In this document: piece after piece, positions 48,190 to 61,645 of the stretch
How positions within the stretch are numbered: the first letter of the stretch is position 1
Layout of the letters: the number at the start of each line of letters is the position of its first letter
Assembly (NCBI RefSeq): GCF_014633365.1
Contig: NC_068340.1
Location: forward strand, 36,542,328-36,606,327
Source of the DNA: Diospyros lotus
Lineage: Eukaryota; Streptophyta; Magnoliopsida; Ericales; Ebenaceae
Direction: 5' to 3'
Length of the DNA: 64,000 bases
Translations under genes and position numbers: made by a program
Notes under the pieces: model-generated
Seen by the model: only the letters and a program-made list of their open reading frames with translations
The model's database searches: none
Told to the model about the DNA's origin: nothing

Positions 48190-48600
48190 GATGGGTTTGG
48201 GGCAAACCTAAGGGAGAGGGGAGGGGGGGCGCACGTGCTGCAGCCGATACTAGCCTCAACCCTCCCCTAGATTTATCATGTGGATATGAATTATTTGAAT
48301 GAGGGGGGGGAGGGGATTTGAAATGACCTATAGATTTGGAGGTCAACTCTCCCCCATATTTGTCCCTGGATCCGCCCCTATTTATTAAAAACTACAGGTG
48401 TTCATGGTGCGATTTGAACGGTTTAAACTATTTTCAACACACCAAACCGCACGATTTAGTTTGGTCCGCAAAAATTGCACCAGACCGCATCGCAATTTGC
48501 AGTGCAGTTTCCTCAGTCTGATGCAATATTGGTAGAGCAACAAGCATATATCTAAAACCAAGACATACCGGTTGCTCCGCGTCACAAACAAAGCAAATAA
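48190..48600 (-). repeat. Repeat-end motif copy 2 and adjoining repeat sequence
   Basis: AGGGGCGGATCCAGGG (minus strand, 48364-48379) is followed on that strand by purine- and pyrimidine-rich sequence. To the right, text of the type GGTGCGATTTGAACGGTTT and AACCGCACGATT is also repetitive in style. No coding gene. Confidence 0.35.
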
Positions 48601-51600
48601 TGAATAACCTGAAACATCAATTCCAAATTCACATGTTTACAAACAAAGCAAATAACAAATACATTACACTGATCTTACATTAATCTTTCAACTAGAAAGT
48701 CCAGAAAACAGGAAGAACAAATCTAGAATTTACTACGAGAATGTCTGAGGTTTTTTTGCTTTAAGAGAAAAGATTTGTTGAGGTCTTTGAGTATTAATTT
48801 TTTTTATAAAAAAAAATATATTTTTTACACAAATATTTCATCATTTTATTAAAAAAAAGAAAAAAAAGTTAAAATTCAATCGACTACAAAATATAATAAT
48901 CTCTTAACGATAATAAATTTTTAATTAAAATATAATGTCTCGGAAATAAAAAAGAAAAAACCAAATAACTTACTACAATAAACAAAGAAAAACAAAACTA
49001 ATTTTTCTTAAAACTCTAAACGTGTCAGTGCAACGGTGAAAAATTAAAAAATTGTGAAGGGAATTAAAAAAATTATAATATTTTATATTTAATTTTTAAT
49101 AAAATATTTATTATTAAAAAAATAAAATATATATTACAAATTTTTAAAATTTGGGACCTTCCAATTTTTGAGGCCTTATGTCATGACATATATGACTTTA
49201 TGGTTGGTCTGGCCCTACTTTTAAATTATGATATATCTTATAACTTTAAAATACCTTTAATCTTAAGTTTCACAAAATTGTTATTTTAAGTGATTATACC
49301 AAGAGAGTCACTTGTTGCCTAATTAGTTTACCATCTTTATTCTTCACCCATAAATTAATATTCACTTGTTATCTATCATTCAACTTTCTACTTACTCTCA
49401 AATTGATATTTTTACATCAAATAATATATTTAACTTTTATTTGTAAAATTTTAAAAACTGACAACACTATCAAATAACATGTTAATGAAAACTAAAATTT
49501 AACCAATTTCTCAAACTAATTCTAAAATAACTTCTAATAAAAGATACAAAAACCACGACAAACCATACAAATAACATCTAATTAAAAAGTTTATATCATT
49601 AAACACTAAACCACATAGTCATCAGTCTATGTGTTTAGTTATGATTCATTTTAAGTCTTTCCTAATTTAAGTTAGATTAAGAGTGAATCAAATTATATTT
49701 TAACTAACGTACCAATATATATATATATATTTAATTGAGAACCATAGAAGTCCTCTTTTCTTTTTTGAAAAATTCAATTAAATAAAAGTAAATAGACTTG
49801 ACCGACGACCCAAAGAGCAACAATTCAATCATGCACTGAATAGTTAAGCAAGATGCAGATTCACCCACGTGATGAATTGACTAAAATATATGGAAATTTG
49901 GGGAGAGGTCTATTATTAGGTTGGAAAATGCCGACATTCCAAAAGACCAAATTGATTGAATTATTCTATGTCCAGTGAAAGCACAAGAAAACAAATGAAT
50001 GAATTAAATTAATTAAATTCTTGAATTCATCAATAAAATAATAGAGAATTTATATGAATTAGAACACACAGCACGCACCGAAACCTTGCTCTGTCTGCAC
50101 AATCTTCATAGCAGAAACACTTTGATTATTTGGGTTATTTCCACACAAATTTTTGTGATTTATTTTTAACACTTAGATACTATCTGCCATTGGATTTTGT
50201 GATTTTTTTTATTTTTATATTTAATTGGGGCTGTTGTAAATTATATCAGTAATACTAATTATTATCTCAAAGGTAATAAGTTAAGTCATAACAAATACGT
50301 TCTATTTTTAGATAAATTATATTTATTATTTTGAATATTTTACCAATCGATGTAATTATTTTCGGGGCATTGCTAACTTTACGATAAAGGTTAAGATATA
50401 ATAAACACATTATTTTAAAAATTAAAATAATTTTATTATTTGATAAAATATTTTTAAATACTATATATTTATTACCCACTAATATGAGTTTTTGAAAATT
50501 AAAAATAAGATATTATATGAAAATAAAGTGCATTAGCATTTTTCATGATTCAAATTTAGGGTTTGTTTGTAATTAATTTTTTACTTGGTTTCTACGTTAA
50601 AAGCTCATAAAAAACCTCAAACATTTGGTTAAAAGCTGTAAATAACTTTTCAAGTGAAAAGCTCACCCATTTTTTATGCTTTTAGCATCACTTTCAAATA
50701 AACTCAATAAATTAAAAGCTCGTTAATAAATAGTTTTTGTTAATGTCACATCCAACGGTTTACAAATTTTTTTAAATAAATTTATTAAAAATATTCATAG
50801 ATTTAAACTAGACTCGATATAAATCATACAAAACAAACCCCTTTTAACTCTAAAAAAAAATTGTTTAAACTGTTCACTCAACAAAATTAGATGTTGGAAA
50901 GAAAATAAACTTGGGACCTCTTAAATATTAAAAATAAATCACAAAATTTGTGTTAAATAATGACTCAAAATAAGGAGGTGGGTGAGTGAATTTTTTTTTC
51001 TGTTCTGGCTAGTGAAATTATTACTAAATTAAAAAACAAACAAACAAAAATTCCAAAGGAGAGAGATAGATGTGGGGGCCACACATGATTGACTAGAATG
51101 GTCAAGCATTCTAAATGTTGAAAAGTAAAGTCTTGTGTTTTGACCAATAAGTGCTCTAACTTACCCACCAACCACACCCTCGTCACCACAAATTGAGTAC
51201 AACCACATGACACACAATATTTTATTTTATAATGCGTGACTTTGCAAATTGAGGTTCTGGTTCTGGGGACTAGACTAGCCAGCCAATGGATTTGGCTTGG
51301 CAGGGTCTGCCTGTGGTGGACCAACAAGGCGAGTTGTTTATTTATATCTCTTTGTGTCAGGTAGCTTAACCATTCAAATTCAATTCTATATATGATCAAA
51401 AATAAAATATTATATATGATAAATTTCACCCCAAGCCATCTGGTTTTCCTTATTTTTTAGACAATTTTTGTGGTCTTCTCTTAACACCTACGGCTTCTCG
51501 TGATTTGTTTCTTTTTAGAAGATGTTATTAGTTAGAACAATAGTTCAAAAGAATTGTTTTTAATATTAAAGTGGAATTATAAAAGATGATGATAAACTAT

Positions 51601-51810
51601 AAGGGTTATAAATACCAAAAGTAAAATTTTAAAAATTCAACTAAGACAAGGGTATTTAAAAATTATCAAAACATAAATAACAAGAAATATAGATATTTAT
51701 ACTGACTTACATGGTATGCCTGCGACTAGGTGCCAAGACAAGACAAAACAAAACCCAATGGAAAGCTTGTTGGGAAACATAGTGGCATGTCTGTTTTTGA
51801 TTGATGGAGC
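48600..51810. other. AT-rich spacer, nothing recognised
   Basis: No supported gene. The open frame at 50965-51429 (minus, 154 codons) has no recognisable domain or gene context. Confidence 0.45.
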
Positions 51811-51815
51811 GACAT

Positions 51816-53595
51816 TGTAACATCCCAAAATTTTGAGACAAGTAACAATTATTAATTTTGGTATTTAAGATGATTATTGAATATTTGAGAATTTAAGAAA
51901 AATAATTATTTATTTTGAAATATTTATGGAATTAGTAAATTGGGGGTGTAATTGGAATTTTCAGAAGTTTTAGAGTGTTAGTGTAATTCTGGTATGTGTG
52001 TGAATTTCGAAAATTTGGAAGTTGTTGTGCGGTTTCTGAAAAAGGGGCAAGGGGCTCGTTAAATTTATTGAGGGGCACTAAATGGTTGAGGGGGAGCGCT
52101 GACGCGGGTGGCACGCGTATGAGAAGAGCCCAGACGCGGTCTGGGGTTCAAATCGCGAGCGCAGCAGAGTGAAAATGTTGATTTTTCAGCAAAAAAGAGC
52201 CCCAAAACGGTGTTGTTTTGGGGTCGGGTCCGCGCTCATGCCAAGTGCGCGACATGCACGGCCACGCCATGTAGGGCTCTACTGCTCGCCCAGTCGCTGC
52301 CACGCGGCTTCCAGCTGCTGCCACCTGTCCAACAGCCATATCACTTGTTATTCTACCTCCAGAATTTGTTCCTCTTGCTGCCTTGATGCTCTTACGGTAT
52401 TCCTTTCCCTTAGCCTATAAATAGGCAGTGAAGTTTGAGAGAAATTGGGGGAAATTTGAGAGAGAAATTAAGGATTGTTTTGCCTCCATAATGCTCACCA
52501 AACTTTTTTCTCCTTAGCCTATATGTATGGGATGAATGCTTAAGTGAAATGAGAGATTTTGGAGAGATAAAAGGAGATTTTGGTGGCGTGGGCTTGAGTA
52601 GCGAATCAGGAAAATTGCCAAAGCTAAGGAAAATTATTTAAGGTAAATTCTTCTTTTTTGTTCCATTTAAGAGGCAAGATCTCAGTTTTTTATTAATATG
52701 CAAATTCAATTCTCTACTCATTGTTGTTGTAAGTGCCTATTCCCTAAATTCCTAAATTGCAAGTTATGCTTTTGTTTTAGTAGGTCATTTTGCAAGTTAT
52801 TCCTCTTTTCTAGTAAATTATTCTATGATTCCCATGTATACCTCTCGAGTCTCAAATAAGGCTTTGAATCACCCGTCTTTCTTTGTGAATGATGCTTTAT
52901 TGAGGACATGCAAGAATTTGATGTTGTCTTGCATGAATATTGCCTTATTGTGCATATTGCTTCGGGTAATCATGTGTCAGTTATATAAGAAAAGTCATTT
53001 TAAATATGCATGAAAATGGTTTTAAAATATGCAAAGGTTTCATGATGCACAATGGACGAGTCCATAGGATATATCCGCAGAGAAAGCTTCGACTTAGAGA
53101 TGGACTTCAATCCCAGGTTTATGATGCAGACTTCGATCCCAGAGTTTTAGACTTCAGTCCCATGATTATGGTTTTAAAAAGATTGCATATGAGTATGATT
53201 GCATTTTATATCATATTGTCATAAAGAGTAGTAAAGAGCTGTGGTAAGAGCGCCATAAATACTATTCATGATCCTTATTGTTTCTCATTACCTATAAGTC
53301 TCATGCTCCATTTATTTCAAGTTAAACTTGTTGGGTTTTGTGGCTCATATTTGCTGGCATCATTCCAAATTAAAGAAGGGAAAGTTCGGGATCAAATTTA
53401 GTGGTATCAGATTCTTGCCGATAGCCATGTGTACGGGGCTCTCCTGACTGAAAAGATCCTGAGGGTGTGTTGGTTTCATGTTTTATTATCATTATTGATA
53501 TGTTTTAGTATAGTGCACCTTGGGGTATGTATTAACGGTTATTTGTGTTTCCATTGTTGTAAATAAAAATTAAGGTAAAATTTCTCGTCGTTACA
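51816..53595 (+). mobile_element. Solo LTR, 1780 bp (gypsy-type)
   Basis: Begins TGTAACATCCCAAAATTTTG and ends CGTCGTTACA, the TG...CA ends of an LTR. A perfect 5-bp target duplication GACAT flanks it (51811-51815, 53596-53600). There is no primer site, internal region or second LTR, so it is a solo LTR left by LTR-LTR recombination. TATAAATA at 52416-52423 is a promoter in the expected central position. A tRNA-like GGTTCAAATC box lies near 52145. The gypsy assignment rests on length and terminal text only. Confidence 0.9.
52416..52423 (+). promoter_or_regulatory. TATA box of the solo LTR
   Basis: CCTATAAATAGGC sits in a GC-rich to AT-rich transition inside the LTR, as expected for the U3/R boundary. 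Confidence 0.55.
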
Positions 53596-53600
53596 GACAT

Positions 53601-56400
53601 ATTCTTGTATATATGTATAATCTTTGTATTTTTTAATTTTTTAATTTTTTTAATAATTTCATTTCAAACCTCATCTAATTTTTTCATGAGAGTCAAAACT
53701 AATACTTAATCTCCAAAACAAGCTAATTCAATTCAAATTTGAAGCAAACCCCCAAGCATAAATCAAAATGTTTCTCATTTTATCATGTGGGTTTTTGCCA
53801 AATATGGAATCCGATTTCTCCTACATGAATGATTTAGGTTGTTTAGAAATGAAAATGAAAAATAGATACGATACGAAATAGAAATGGAAAAACGTCATTT
53901 TAAAAAAAATTATGAAACGAAGAATATAATTTTTAATATATGGCTCTTTTTGTAAATATAATTTTTAATATAGAAAATTATAAAAAAATAGTTATTCAAT
54001 TTAAAAATAAACATAAATTTCATAATGCATTTAAATAAATTTTAGAAAAAATTAAAAATTTTGAGTTAGAGACAAAAAAAATTTCATCTCTATTTGTGGA
54101 TGGAAATGCATTTCCAATTTAAAAATATGTTTTTAATATTACAAAAGGATCATAAAAATTTTAAAATTACAAAAGTAGTCCAAGAGTATTTCTTGACATT
54201 TCGTTTTGAAAATGCCGAAATGTCATCCTTGAAAAGTCTCTATGCAACATAGCCACAGATCAATAATCCAAACCAAAAGTATTAATGGACTCAGATCCAC
54301 GCTCTATCCAAAGCCCATGGATCAATTTGACCTAATTTCTCACCAATTTTGTTAATATCGAGCCCAAAGTAGGCACCTCACACTGTTCTTACCTCTGTTC
54401 CAATGGATGAGTTCTGGCTAACTTTAGAGCCCAATTTCTCTCAATTCGTTGGCCAACAAAGGACCCAAATATACCGCTGGATTCTTTTCCATCTTCTCTA
54501 CAATGGCCAATCTTTGATTTGGTCAAATTCGAACCCGATTGAAGTAGAATTTAGCCCAAAGCTGGTATCTTGAATTATTCGACGGAAAATCATCAAGACT
54601 TAATGCAAAATTCTTTCAAATCGTTCAATGAAATTCTTCGAAATCAAAGCTGTTTGGTCTTTTTGATCCCATCTACAAAGTCTGATCGCGTTCTCATACC
54701 AATTCGAGCAAATTTTGGTGAAATTTGGCTCCAAAAGGACTGTCTATATTTCGCGATTTTGCTTCGTTCTTAACTGTCCAACAATTCAAAAAATTTCCAA
54801 CTTCGCTTGGGCTCAAAGTTCTGGTGAATAATACTTTCACCCCAGACCCAAAGAAATTTTCACCTTCTCTCACATCAACCAACATTTTTGAAATTTACAT
54901 TAACACCTCATTTTTCTAATAACTTCTCATTTGCACCATTTCTAATTTAATTTCCAAGGTCCACAATTTAGATAATTCGCTCAAATGCCCAACTATCAAT
55001 CAAATTCTCTTGCCCAATTTAATAACTTTTCCCTGAGAATTAATTCCCCAAATTTTAATTTTTCAGAAATCAATTATCACAAAAATTAATTTCTCTAAAA
55101 AAATCTAAAATGCATGCCTCGTCTTATCCATTTGAGTTTTGAAAACCTTGATCTTTATTACCCTTTGTTGTCTGTCACGTATCCACAATTCATGTCTTTC
55201 TTAATGGCCTAAATTTTCAATTGTATTAAGATTAGAATTTATAGTTGTGTTTGGAAGAAATGATATTGACATATTTCTTGATAGGCAAAATGGTTTGTCC
55301 ATGTCTCAAACCATGGTTCTAAGTTTTTCTTTTTCCATTCCCATGGACAATGTTAGGTAATGATGCACAATCACACACTTTTAAAAAAAGATGACCTAAA
55401 TCAATGAGAGAATAGAATTATTGACTAAATAAGACTAATTCAAATATGCTTATAAAACAAATAAAAAACTATTCTCAATTTTTTTAGCCATCTTATGCCT
55501 AATTAAATTAGCAATGGCCAACCTCAAAAGTTAAATTGCAAAAAATAAAAACCCAGAGATTATGATTGTAACTACTTCTAATTATAGGATCAATTTCATT
55601 TACATTTGGAGAATTTGGATCTAGGAGCTACCCATCTTTCACTTAATTGGGTGAATTTGTCCTTGATATCTCAAGAGGATATTAATTGCAAGGAGACATT
55701 TTCCTCATCTTAGTGAATTTTGTGGATTGAACCCATCTGAACCCATTTATATCTTCTTAAAATCTCCATATAATCATTTACCTTTATTGGGATTGTATAG
55801 GACAAGGCCTTTTCGTTGAGCGAATGGTGACCTGGACCTTGCTTGTCCAAGTTGGACTATATATGAGTTGTCATATAACAATAAGCTGCGAGTACTTACT
55901 TAGGGCCTTTTGGCCCAAACACCTCCTATACCAAACCAGTCCATGAACTTTTCTAAAATTGTTATGATACTTTCTCTATTAGTAACCACTTAATTAAACT
56001 AAAATTACAAAACATTAAACATAATCTATGTTAATTTTTTTTTTAAAAGTCAACCACCTCAGCCCAACAATGGGTTCCGGTGATCTTAAGGGGTGTGCAA
56101 AATTTCTATCTAACAAAAATAATTAAACTGAACTAATCAAAATTGTTGGCTCGGTTTGATTTGGTTTGGTTTTCAATAAAATTTGGTTTTTTTTTTTTTG
56201 AAAAATTTTGGTTAATCAATTTCAATTTGATTTTTGTGTTTAAAATAACCGAAATTATAAAACTACGTGATTTTTTATCTAAGTATGTACACTAAAAAAG
56301 AAAAGATAAAAAAATGAAGAACATAAGTCAAAACTCAGAAAAGTTTTCATTCCTTCTTATCTATCTCATTTGGTGATAATCTAAAATTTTAATTCCCAAT
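53601..56400. other. Spacer, nothing recognised
   Basis: AT-rich. Text of the CGGTTTGATTTGGTTTGG type near 56150 is a common plant repeat style. Overlapping short frames at 54570-54919 have no recognisable products. Confidence 0.45.
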
Positions 56401-56407
56401 TAAGAAT

Positions 56408-58677
56408 TGTAAGCACCCCCGCTCGGATATCCCAACCACCCGGTCTATCCGAACGAGTGCGCTCACAGAAGGGAAGAGGAATAGACAAAAGACAAAAATG
56501 CCTTGGCATGCATAAATAAGAAATTTAACAGCGGAAGAAAAACGATAAACATGCATGCCCACAAGCACCCCGCTGATACAGCGGTCATGGAGTATATAAA
56601 AATACATACAGACCCTGTGCCAACAATAGGAGGTACAAATGATAACCTGGCACAGTCAAAAATAAAAGACAGCGACTCTAGCAAAACATCAGAGATGACG
56701 GGGGCAGCTAACTGTACACCTTACCAACACGGCTGGCTGCTAGGTGGCGCGATCCTCGCCCTCGGCCTTTGCTTTACCCTTACCTGGAATGATGGAAAGC
56801 AAGGTGAGTCGCAAGACTCAGCAAGTTTATAAGAAATGAAAGGCTATAAATAAAAGAAGAGACCATCCCAAACACAGCCCCACAAGTACACACAAGTCAT
56901 GAGACGCTACAACACAATAGTGCAGTATAGTAAGAGCACATACCGGTCCTTGGGGCCCACACAAGACACCTGGCACCCAAGTCCCATACCAACCTGCCGC
57001 TGCCCTGAAAGGCAACAATATCCTCAACAAACCTGTGCGCACTGTCCCGGGGCGGTACTCCCGTCACCCGTATCCACGTCGGTACTCCCGACAACCGAGC
57101 CATAGGCTCACTCGGAACGGTACTCCCGTCCGAGAACTAAATACTATCAGTAGCCATGCAATGCACATAAAATGCAATGGCGTAGTGAGCATCAACGTGA
57201 TACCAGGCGCCCATACATCCAAGCATCAGGCCATGCTCCGCCCAGATAGTAAGCCACACACGATGCATATACCCGTGCTGGATGCATCATAATCAAGCTA
57301 AAATGCCCGTGACCAAGCATAACCAAATCATGTTAATCCCAACATGCAGCCCATACCCATGTGCACATCAAGCCATGCAACGAGAATAAAATATAAGCAG
57401 GCATGCTATAATCACATAACGGCTAAGCAAGTTAGCAGTGCCTGGCACCGGTCAACGGTCAGTGGGTAGGAGAGACTCGCCGGCGGCCTAAGGTAGTCCG
57501 TACGACAGTCACTCCGTCACCGAACCGCCGATCCTAGCCCCCACTGCACAATCGTTCCAGCCAGAAAATAACCAAAAATCCAATTAATACCCGAACTGCT
57601 AAGAACCTAGCCCCGGGTGAGTACGGCATCATTCCCAACAGGCAGGGGGGTGGCACAAACCCCCGTAGGCAACCAACGAATAAAACCCACGAAATCCATT
57701 TAATAAATTAAATCTTAAACTAACCGTTTAAAAACTTCATAATTAATTAATAGTCGAAACAAACGAAGGGAGGACCAATAAATCGCCAACGAAAGAAACG
57801 ACGAGATAGGTAAGAAGAACTTGTCTTAACAGTAATATCCTTGGGCTTGTTGGGTCCAAAAGCAGTAAAAATTATACAAACTGCAATATCCCAATTATTT
57901 GTCAAAATTAATAAAATTGGACGCAAAACGAAATTCTGACCGTACAGAATATTAATTATTAGCTAGGCTACATACCTGACTAATTAAATCGCTGATTAAA
58001 CCTGATTTAATCCTGATTGAAAGTCCAAATTTCTCAAATTCACGATCGCGAGCTCGCTGAATTTTCTGTAAATCGCTCACTGTTCGCTGCATTAAAAACG
58101 CCCGATTTGGGCTTTAAATTTGTGCAAAAAGGAGTGGAGGAGAGGGAGTCACGTGGCAGCCATTGGAGCAGCTGCTGGGAGGCCACCGCCTCAAGAAAAA
58201 CGGCACCGTTCCATCATTAATTGGCTGAAAATAATTTCCAGCGAAGTCAGCAGCAGTCAACCCTTCTTCATATGCTCGGTCCTGCATCCAAATCCCAGCC
58301 CCAATGCGCATGCGCCACTTGATCTACTAAGCACCTAGATAATAGTATACCCATTCACTTATTTTAATTGTTAACTTGAGTTTCCTTCATTAAGTTACAG
58401 CACTTCACGCACTGCTACCCTCCAACTCCTTAATCTCATAATACATTATCATTATGCTGCTTGATTATAACTTATTCTTACACTTAAAATTATAATTGTT
58501 AATGATTTATTCTTAACATACTATTACTCCTCACAACCTATATTTACATTACATACACAGAATCCCCACAGCAACTATGGTTGACTATTATTATTATCAT
58601 TAATTAATATTCCTTTTTAAATTAAATTACCTTGATAATTGAATAATTAATTTAAATCTTAATTATGGGTCATTACA
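56408..58677 (-). mobile_element. Solo LTR, 2270 bp (gypsy-type), minus orientation
   Basis: On the minus strand it starts TGTAATGACCCATAATTAAG and ends GGGGGTGCTTACA. The 5-bp target duplication AGAAT flanks it (56403-56407, 58678-58682). It contains a small array of CGGTACTCCCG units near 57050-57130. No internal retrotransposon region remains. Several 60-110 codon frames inside are by-products of the GC-rich stretch. Confidence 0.9.
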
Positions 58678-58682
58678 AGAAT

Positions 58683-59649
58683 GTTACAAAAGATATTCTA
58701 AGTTCTTCTTAATTCAGCATGTTTTTAAAAACTATTTTTCTTATTATTATATTAACTACTAGATTTTTAAATATATGATTCTTGATCTAATATTACTTTT
58801 CTCTTAAAATTATTGGTTATAACCTATCAAAAGTTAATTTGTAGCTAAAATTTAAATATAATTGAGAAACTATCAATTAACTCATTGTATAACACATATA
58901 GTTAGTATCAAATTACAATTAGTTTAATTAAATTATTTATCCTAAAAACTAAGATAGGGTTTATCAATATAAGGAAATTAAAAGATAGGGTTTATTTGTC
59001 TCACCTTATAAAAGGCAACTTGTCTTACCTTATAGGGTTTATTTTAATTTAATTTAAATTATCTTAAAATAAGTAAATTGGCGTACATGTTATATATTTA
59101 AGTGCAGGAAATTTCAAAAAAAAATTATATACATTATATCCTAGTTGTATATTTTTCAAACCAATTAGGGGTAATTTTGAACAGCTTTTACAAAAACCAT
59201 ATACTAAATGTAAATTTTTTAAATTTCAGGGGATGGGGGAATTGCCCCCGAAAAAATGTAGCTCTGCTTGATAGCTTGTCTATTTGTTGTATCAAAATTG
59301 AAGCACGAAATCGTTTTTCTTTCTTTCCATCTCAAAGTTCTAACTATTGTTGGGATAGGGATATAGCCCCCGTCCTAGCAGGGGATGGGTGTGTGGCCCG
59401 CCTCGCATGGGACCCATGCCTTTCTCTCTCTCAATTTGTTTATGCCAAACAAATTTTATATTAACAATATAAAAGTTTCAATTGTTGGTCAAAATCTATA
59501 TGGGATGAAGCTGCCAAAACCCATCATTGGGTTGTGACTGTATTTCTATATTTTTATTTTTTAATTAATAAATTAAGTTTAATTTTTATTTAATTTACAT
59601 CATTAGTAACAAAAGAGGCGCTCTAATGATTTAAGGAAAGTACCGGACT
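58683..59649. other. Spacer, nothing recognised
   Basis: AT-rich DNA. A 120-codon frame (59102-59464, +) has no recognisable domain. Confidence 0.45.
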
Positions 59650-59704
59650 AGTTTTGTAACATCCCGATCGAGCGATAGGAAGGACCGGAACAACTTACCC
59701 TGAT

Positions 59705-59809
59705 GGGCCTACACGAACTTCCCAGGGGGGTCACCCATCCTTGGATTGCCCCAGGTCAAGCACGCTTAACTTGGGAGTTCTTTGCCAACATTCAGCCCAA
59801 AAGGTATCC
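59705..59809 (-). ncRNA. 5S rRNA-like domain of the Cassandra LTR, left copy
   Basis: On the minus strand AAGTTAAGCGTGCTTG and AAGGATGGGTGACC match conserved 5S rRNA segments, including the internal polymerase III promoter region. In Cassandra this domain is part of the LTR and is not a ribosomal gene. An identical copy lies at 60119-60223. Confidence 0.85.
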
Positions 59810-60118
59810 AGCTGGTGTTGTTTCCTTTCTTACACTATTCTCGATATATACTAACTTCTCTGGGCCCTCGGGGTATTACATTCTCCCCCCCCTTAAGCAC
59901 ATGACGTCCTCGTCATGCGACCTTACAACTGGTCCCAGACCTTCTCCCCTTGGGGGCTGCCATCCTAGAAGCCTGCCAGAAGCCGCTCCTTGTACAGGCC
60001 CTCAAGCCCCGGCGCCACTCCCCGCCCTCATCGGACCGCCTTCGCCAAGGGTCGGCTCTGATACCACCTGTAACGACCCGATCGAGCGATAGGAAGGACC
60101 GGAACAACTTACCCTGAT

Positions 60119-60223
60119 GGGCCTACACGAACTTCCCAGGGGGGTCACCCATCCTTGGATTGCCCCAGGTCAAGCACGCTTAACTTGGGAGTTCTTTGCC
60201 AACATTCAGCCCAAAAGGTATCC
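60119..60223 (-). ncRNA. 5S rRNA-like domain of the Cassandra LTR, right copy
   Basis: Same sequence as the left copy, within the LTR that is the 5' LTR in element orientation, so it is the one able to drive transcription of the element. Confidence 0.85.
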
Positions 60224-60299
60224 AGCTGGTGTTGTTTCCTTTCTTACACTATTCTCGATATATACTAACTTCTCTGGGCCCTCGGGGTATTACAAGTTT

Positions 60300-61350
60300 G
60301 GTAAAAGAAATTATAAGATGTGCCCAAAGCATATTAGAATACACTCAGTTTAACTTAATTTTTAAACTATAAGTTTGTATACACTTATAACTTCTCATTG
60401 GTCAATATTTTGAGATAATAAAAACATTTTGACATTTTATTTTGCACTTAGCTTTATCTTGATATGTTATCTAAACTATGTCCATTGAAAATTTTAAATT
60501 TTTATTTATTTGTTATTGCAAAAAATCACAAAGTGTATAAAATTTGAAAAAAAAAAAAAAACAATTGGCTTGCAAAGGCACTAATCTGCAAGGGTCTACT
60601 TGCATTGGCCCGAGTCATCTAGACACCACTTATGGCCATGTCTATGGCTCCTTAGGGGTTGAGTGTCTAAACTTCTGTTGCCTTTATCTTCCTCTCATAT
60701 ACTTTTTTTTTCGTCGTCTCCAGCCAATCGATCATCGCTGCTTGCTAGTCACCGTTAATGGAAGACCACTATTCTATTTAGATATGCATTGCTCTTCAAT
60801 TTATTATTCGGACTTGAAAATTCTATTTGGCTTTCTTTCTTCTAGTTCTAAATTCTGTTTGGACATCAAAAATTATTTTTAATGAGGAAACAAATACACA
60901 CTAAGTTCTCAAAAATTTTGGTAGTGGTGGGTCTGGGGTTATTTTGTGGGCGACGAAAAATTTTGGAAAATGCAATTAATGTTTTCTATTTTTAATAGTT
61001 GTGTTCTGTTATTAATTTGTTTTGCAGATTTCATTTCAAATATAAAATCTAACTAGGTTCTACTATTCCTCAATTCATTTGAATTTGATAATGTTTTGAT
61101 TTTGCATATTTGAATTGATTTATTATGTCTACTAGAAAATATTTGTTAATTTTTCATCTAAAAATGCTAAAAGAGTAAATTTAAAGTAAAATATTATGAA
61201 TTTTAAATTATTATTGTGGTAACTTTAAATGTTTTTATATAGTAATTTTTTTTATTAGTATTGGTTACATGAAATTTTATTTTTAAATGTAAAAGGCACC
61301 ATATATAGTTTCGCTTAAGACTCCTAAAATCTCAAGATTGGCCCTGCCCA
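60300..61350. other. Spacer, nothing recognised
   Basis: A 112-codon frame at 60544-60882 starts in a poly-A tract and has no recognised domain. Confidence 0.45.
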
Positions 61351-61645
61351 CTGGCATGGTGCAGTGATAAAGCACTAGAAGTTTCACATGAAATATTGGG
61401 GTTCAAATTAGTGTGGTGATTTGGAAGGTAAATTTATTACTAAAATGTAGCATTTAGCTGAAAGAAAGTAGTAAATTTGAAAGACAAGTCTAGCATAAAT
61501 TGCATCAAATGTCTAGTTCTAAATGTATATAAATTGTATTTGCATCCGAATTTATCCGAGGGGGTGAATCAAAGGAGAAGATTACTCGTCCCTGAAAATT
61601 AGTCAGGCAAAACTCGAACACCTCCAGTGAATAAAAAAAAAAAAA
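61351..61645 (+). mobile_element. SINE, copy B (longer relative of the copy at 25556)
   Basis: The head GGCATGGTGCAGTGATAAAG with a later GGGGTTCAAATT gives polymerase III A- and B-box-like parts. The body ends TTAGTCAGGCAAAACTCGAA and then AATAAAAAAAAAAAAA. It matches copy A at both ends but carries about 100 bp more in the middle. Confidence 0.7.

Larger units (their letters stand above)
59655..60294 (-). mobile_element. Intact Cassandra TRIM retrotransposon (640 bp)
   Basis: Two 226-bp LTRs (59655-59880 and 60069-60294) that I read as identical apart from two bases near one end (ATCCC against GACCC). The 5-bp target duplication AGTTT flanks it (59650-59654, 60295-60299). The primer site TGGTATCAGAGC (tRNA-Met) lies on the minus strand at 60055-60066, and the purine tract AAGGGGGGGGAGAA at 59881-59895. 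This orients the element on the minus strand. The 188-bp interior codes for nothing, as is normal for Cassandra, which needs proteins from other retrotransposons. Confidence 0.97.

Noticed and set aside
50965..51429. 154-codon minus-strand frame
   Set aside because: No domain, no splice or promoter context, AT-rich surroundings. Likely chance.
59705..60223. 5S rRNA genes
   Set aside because: The 5S-like stretches are diverged and sit inside Cassandra LTRs with a primer site and target duplication.
59703..60353. Two + strand frames beginning with the same 55-residue text
   Set aside because: They arise from the two LTRs of the Cassandra element read in reverse, not from genes.
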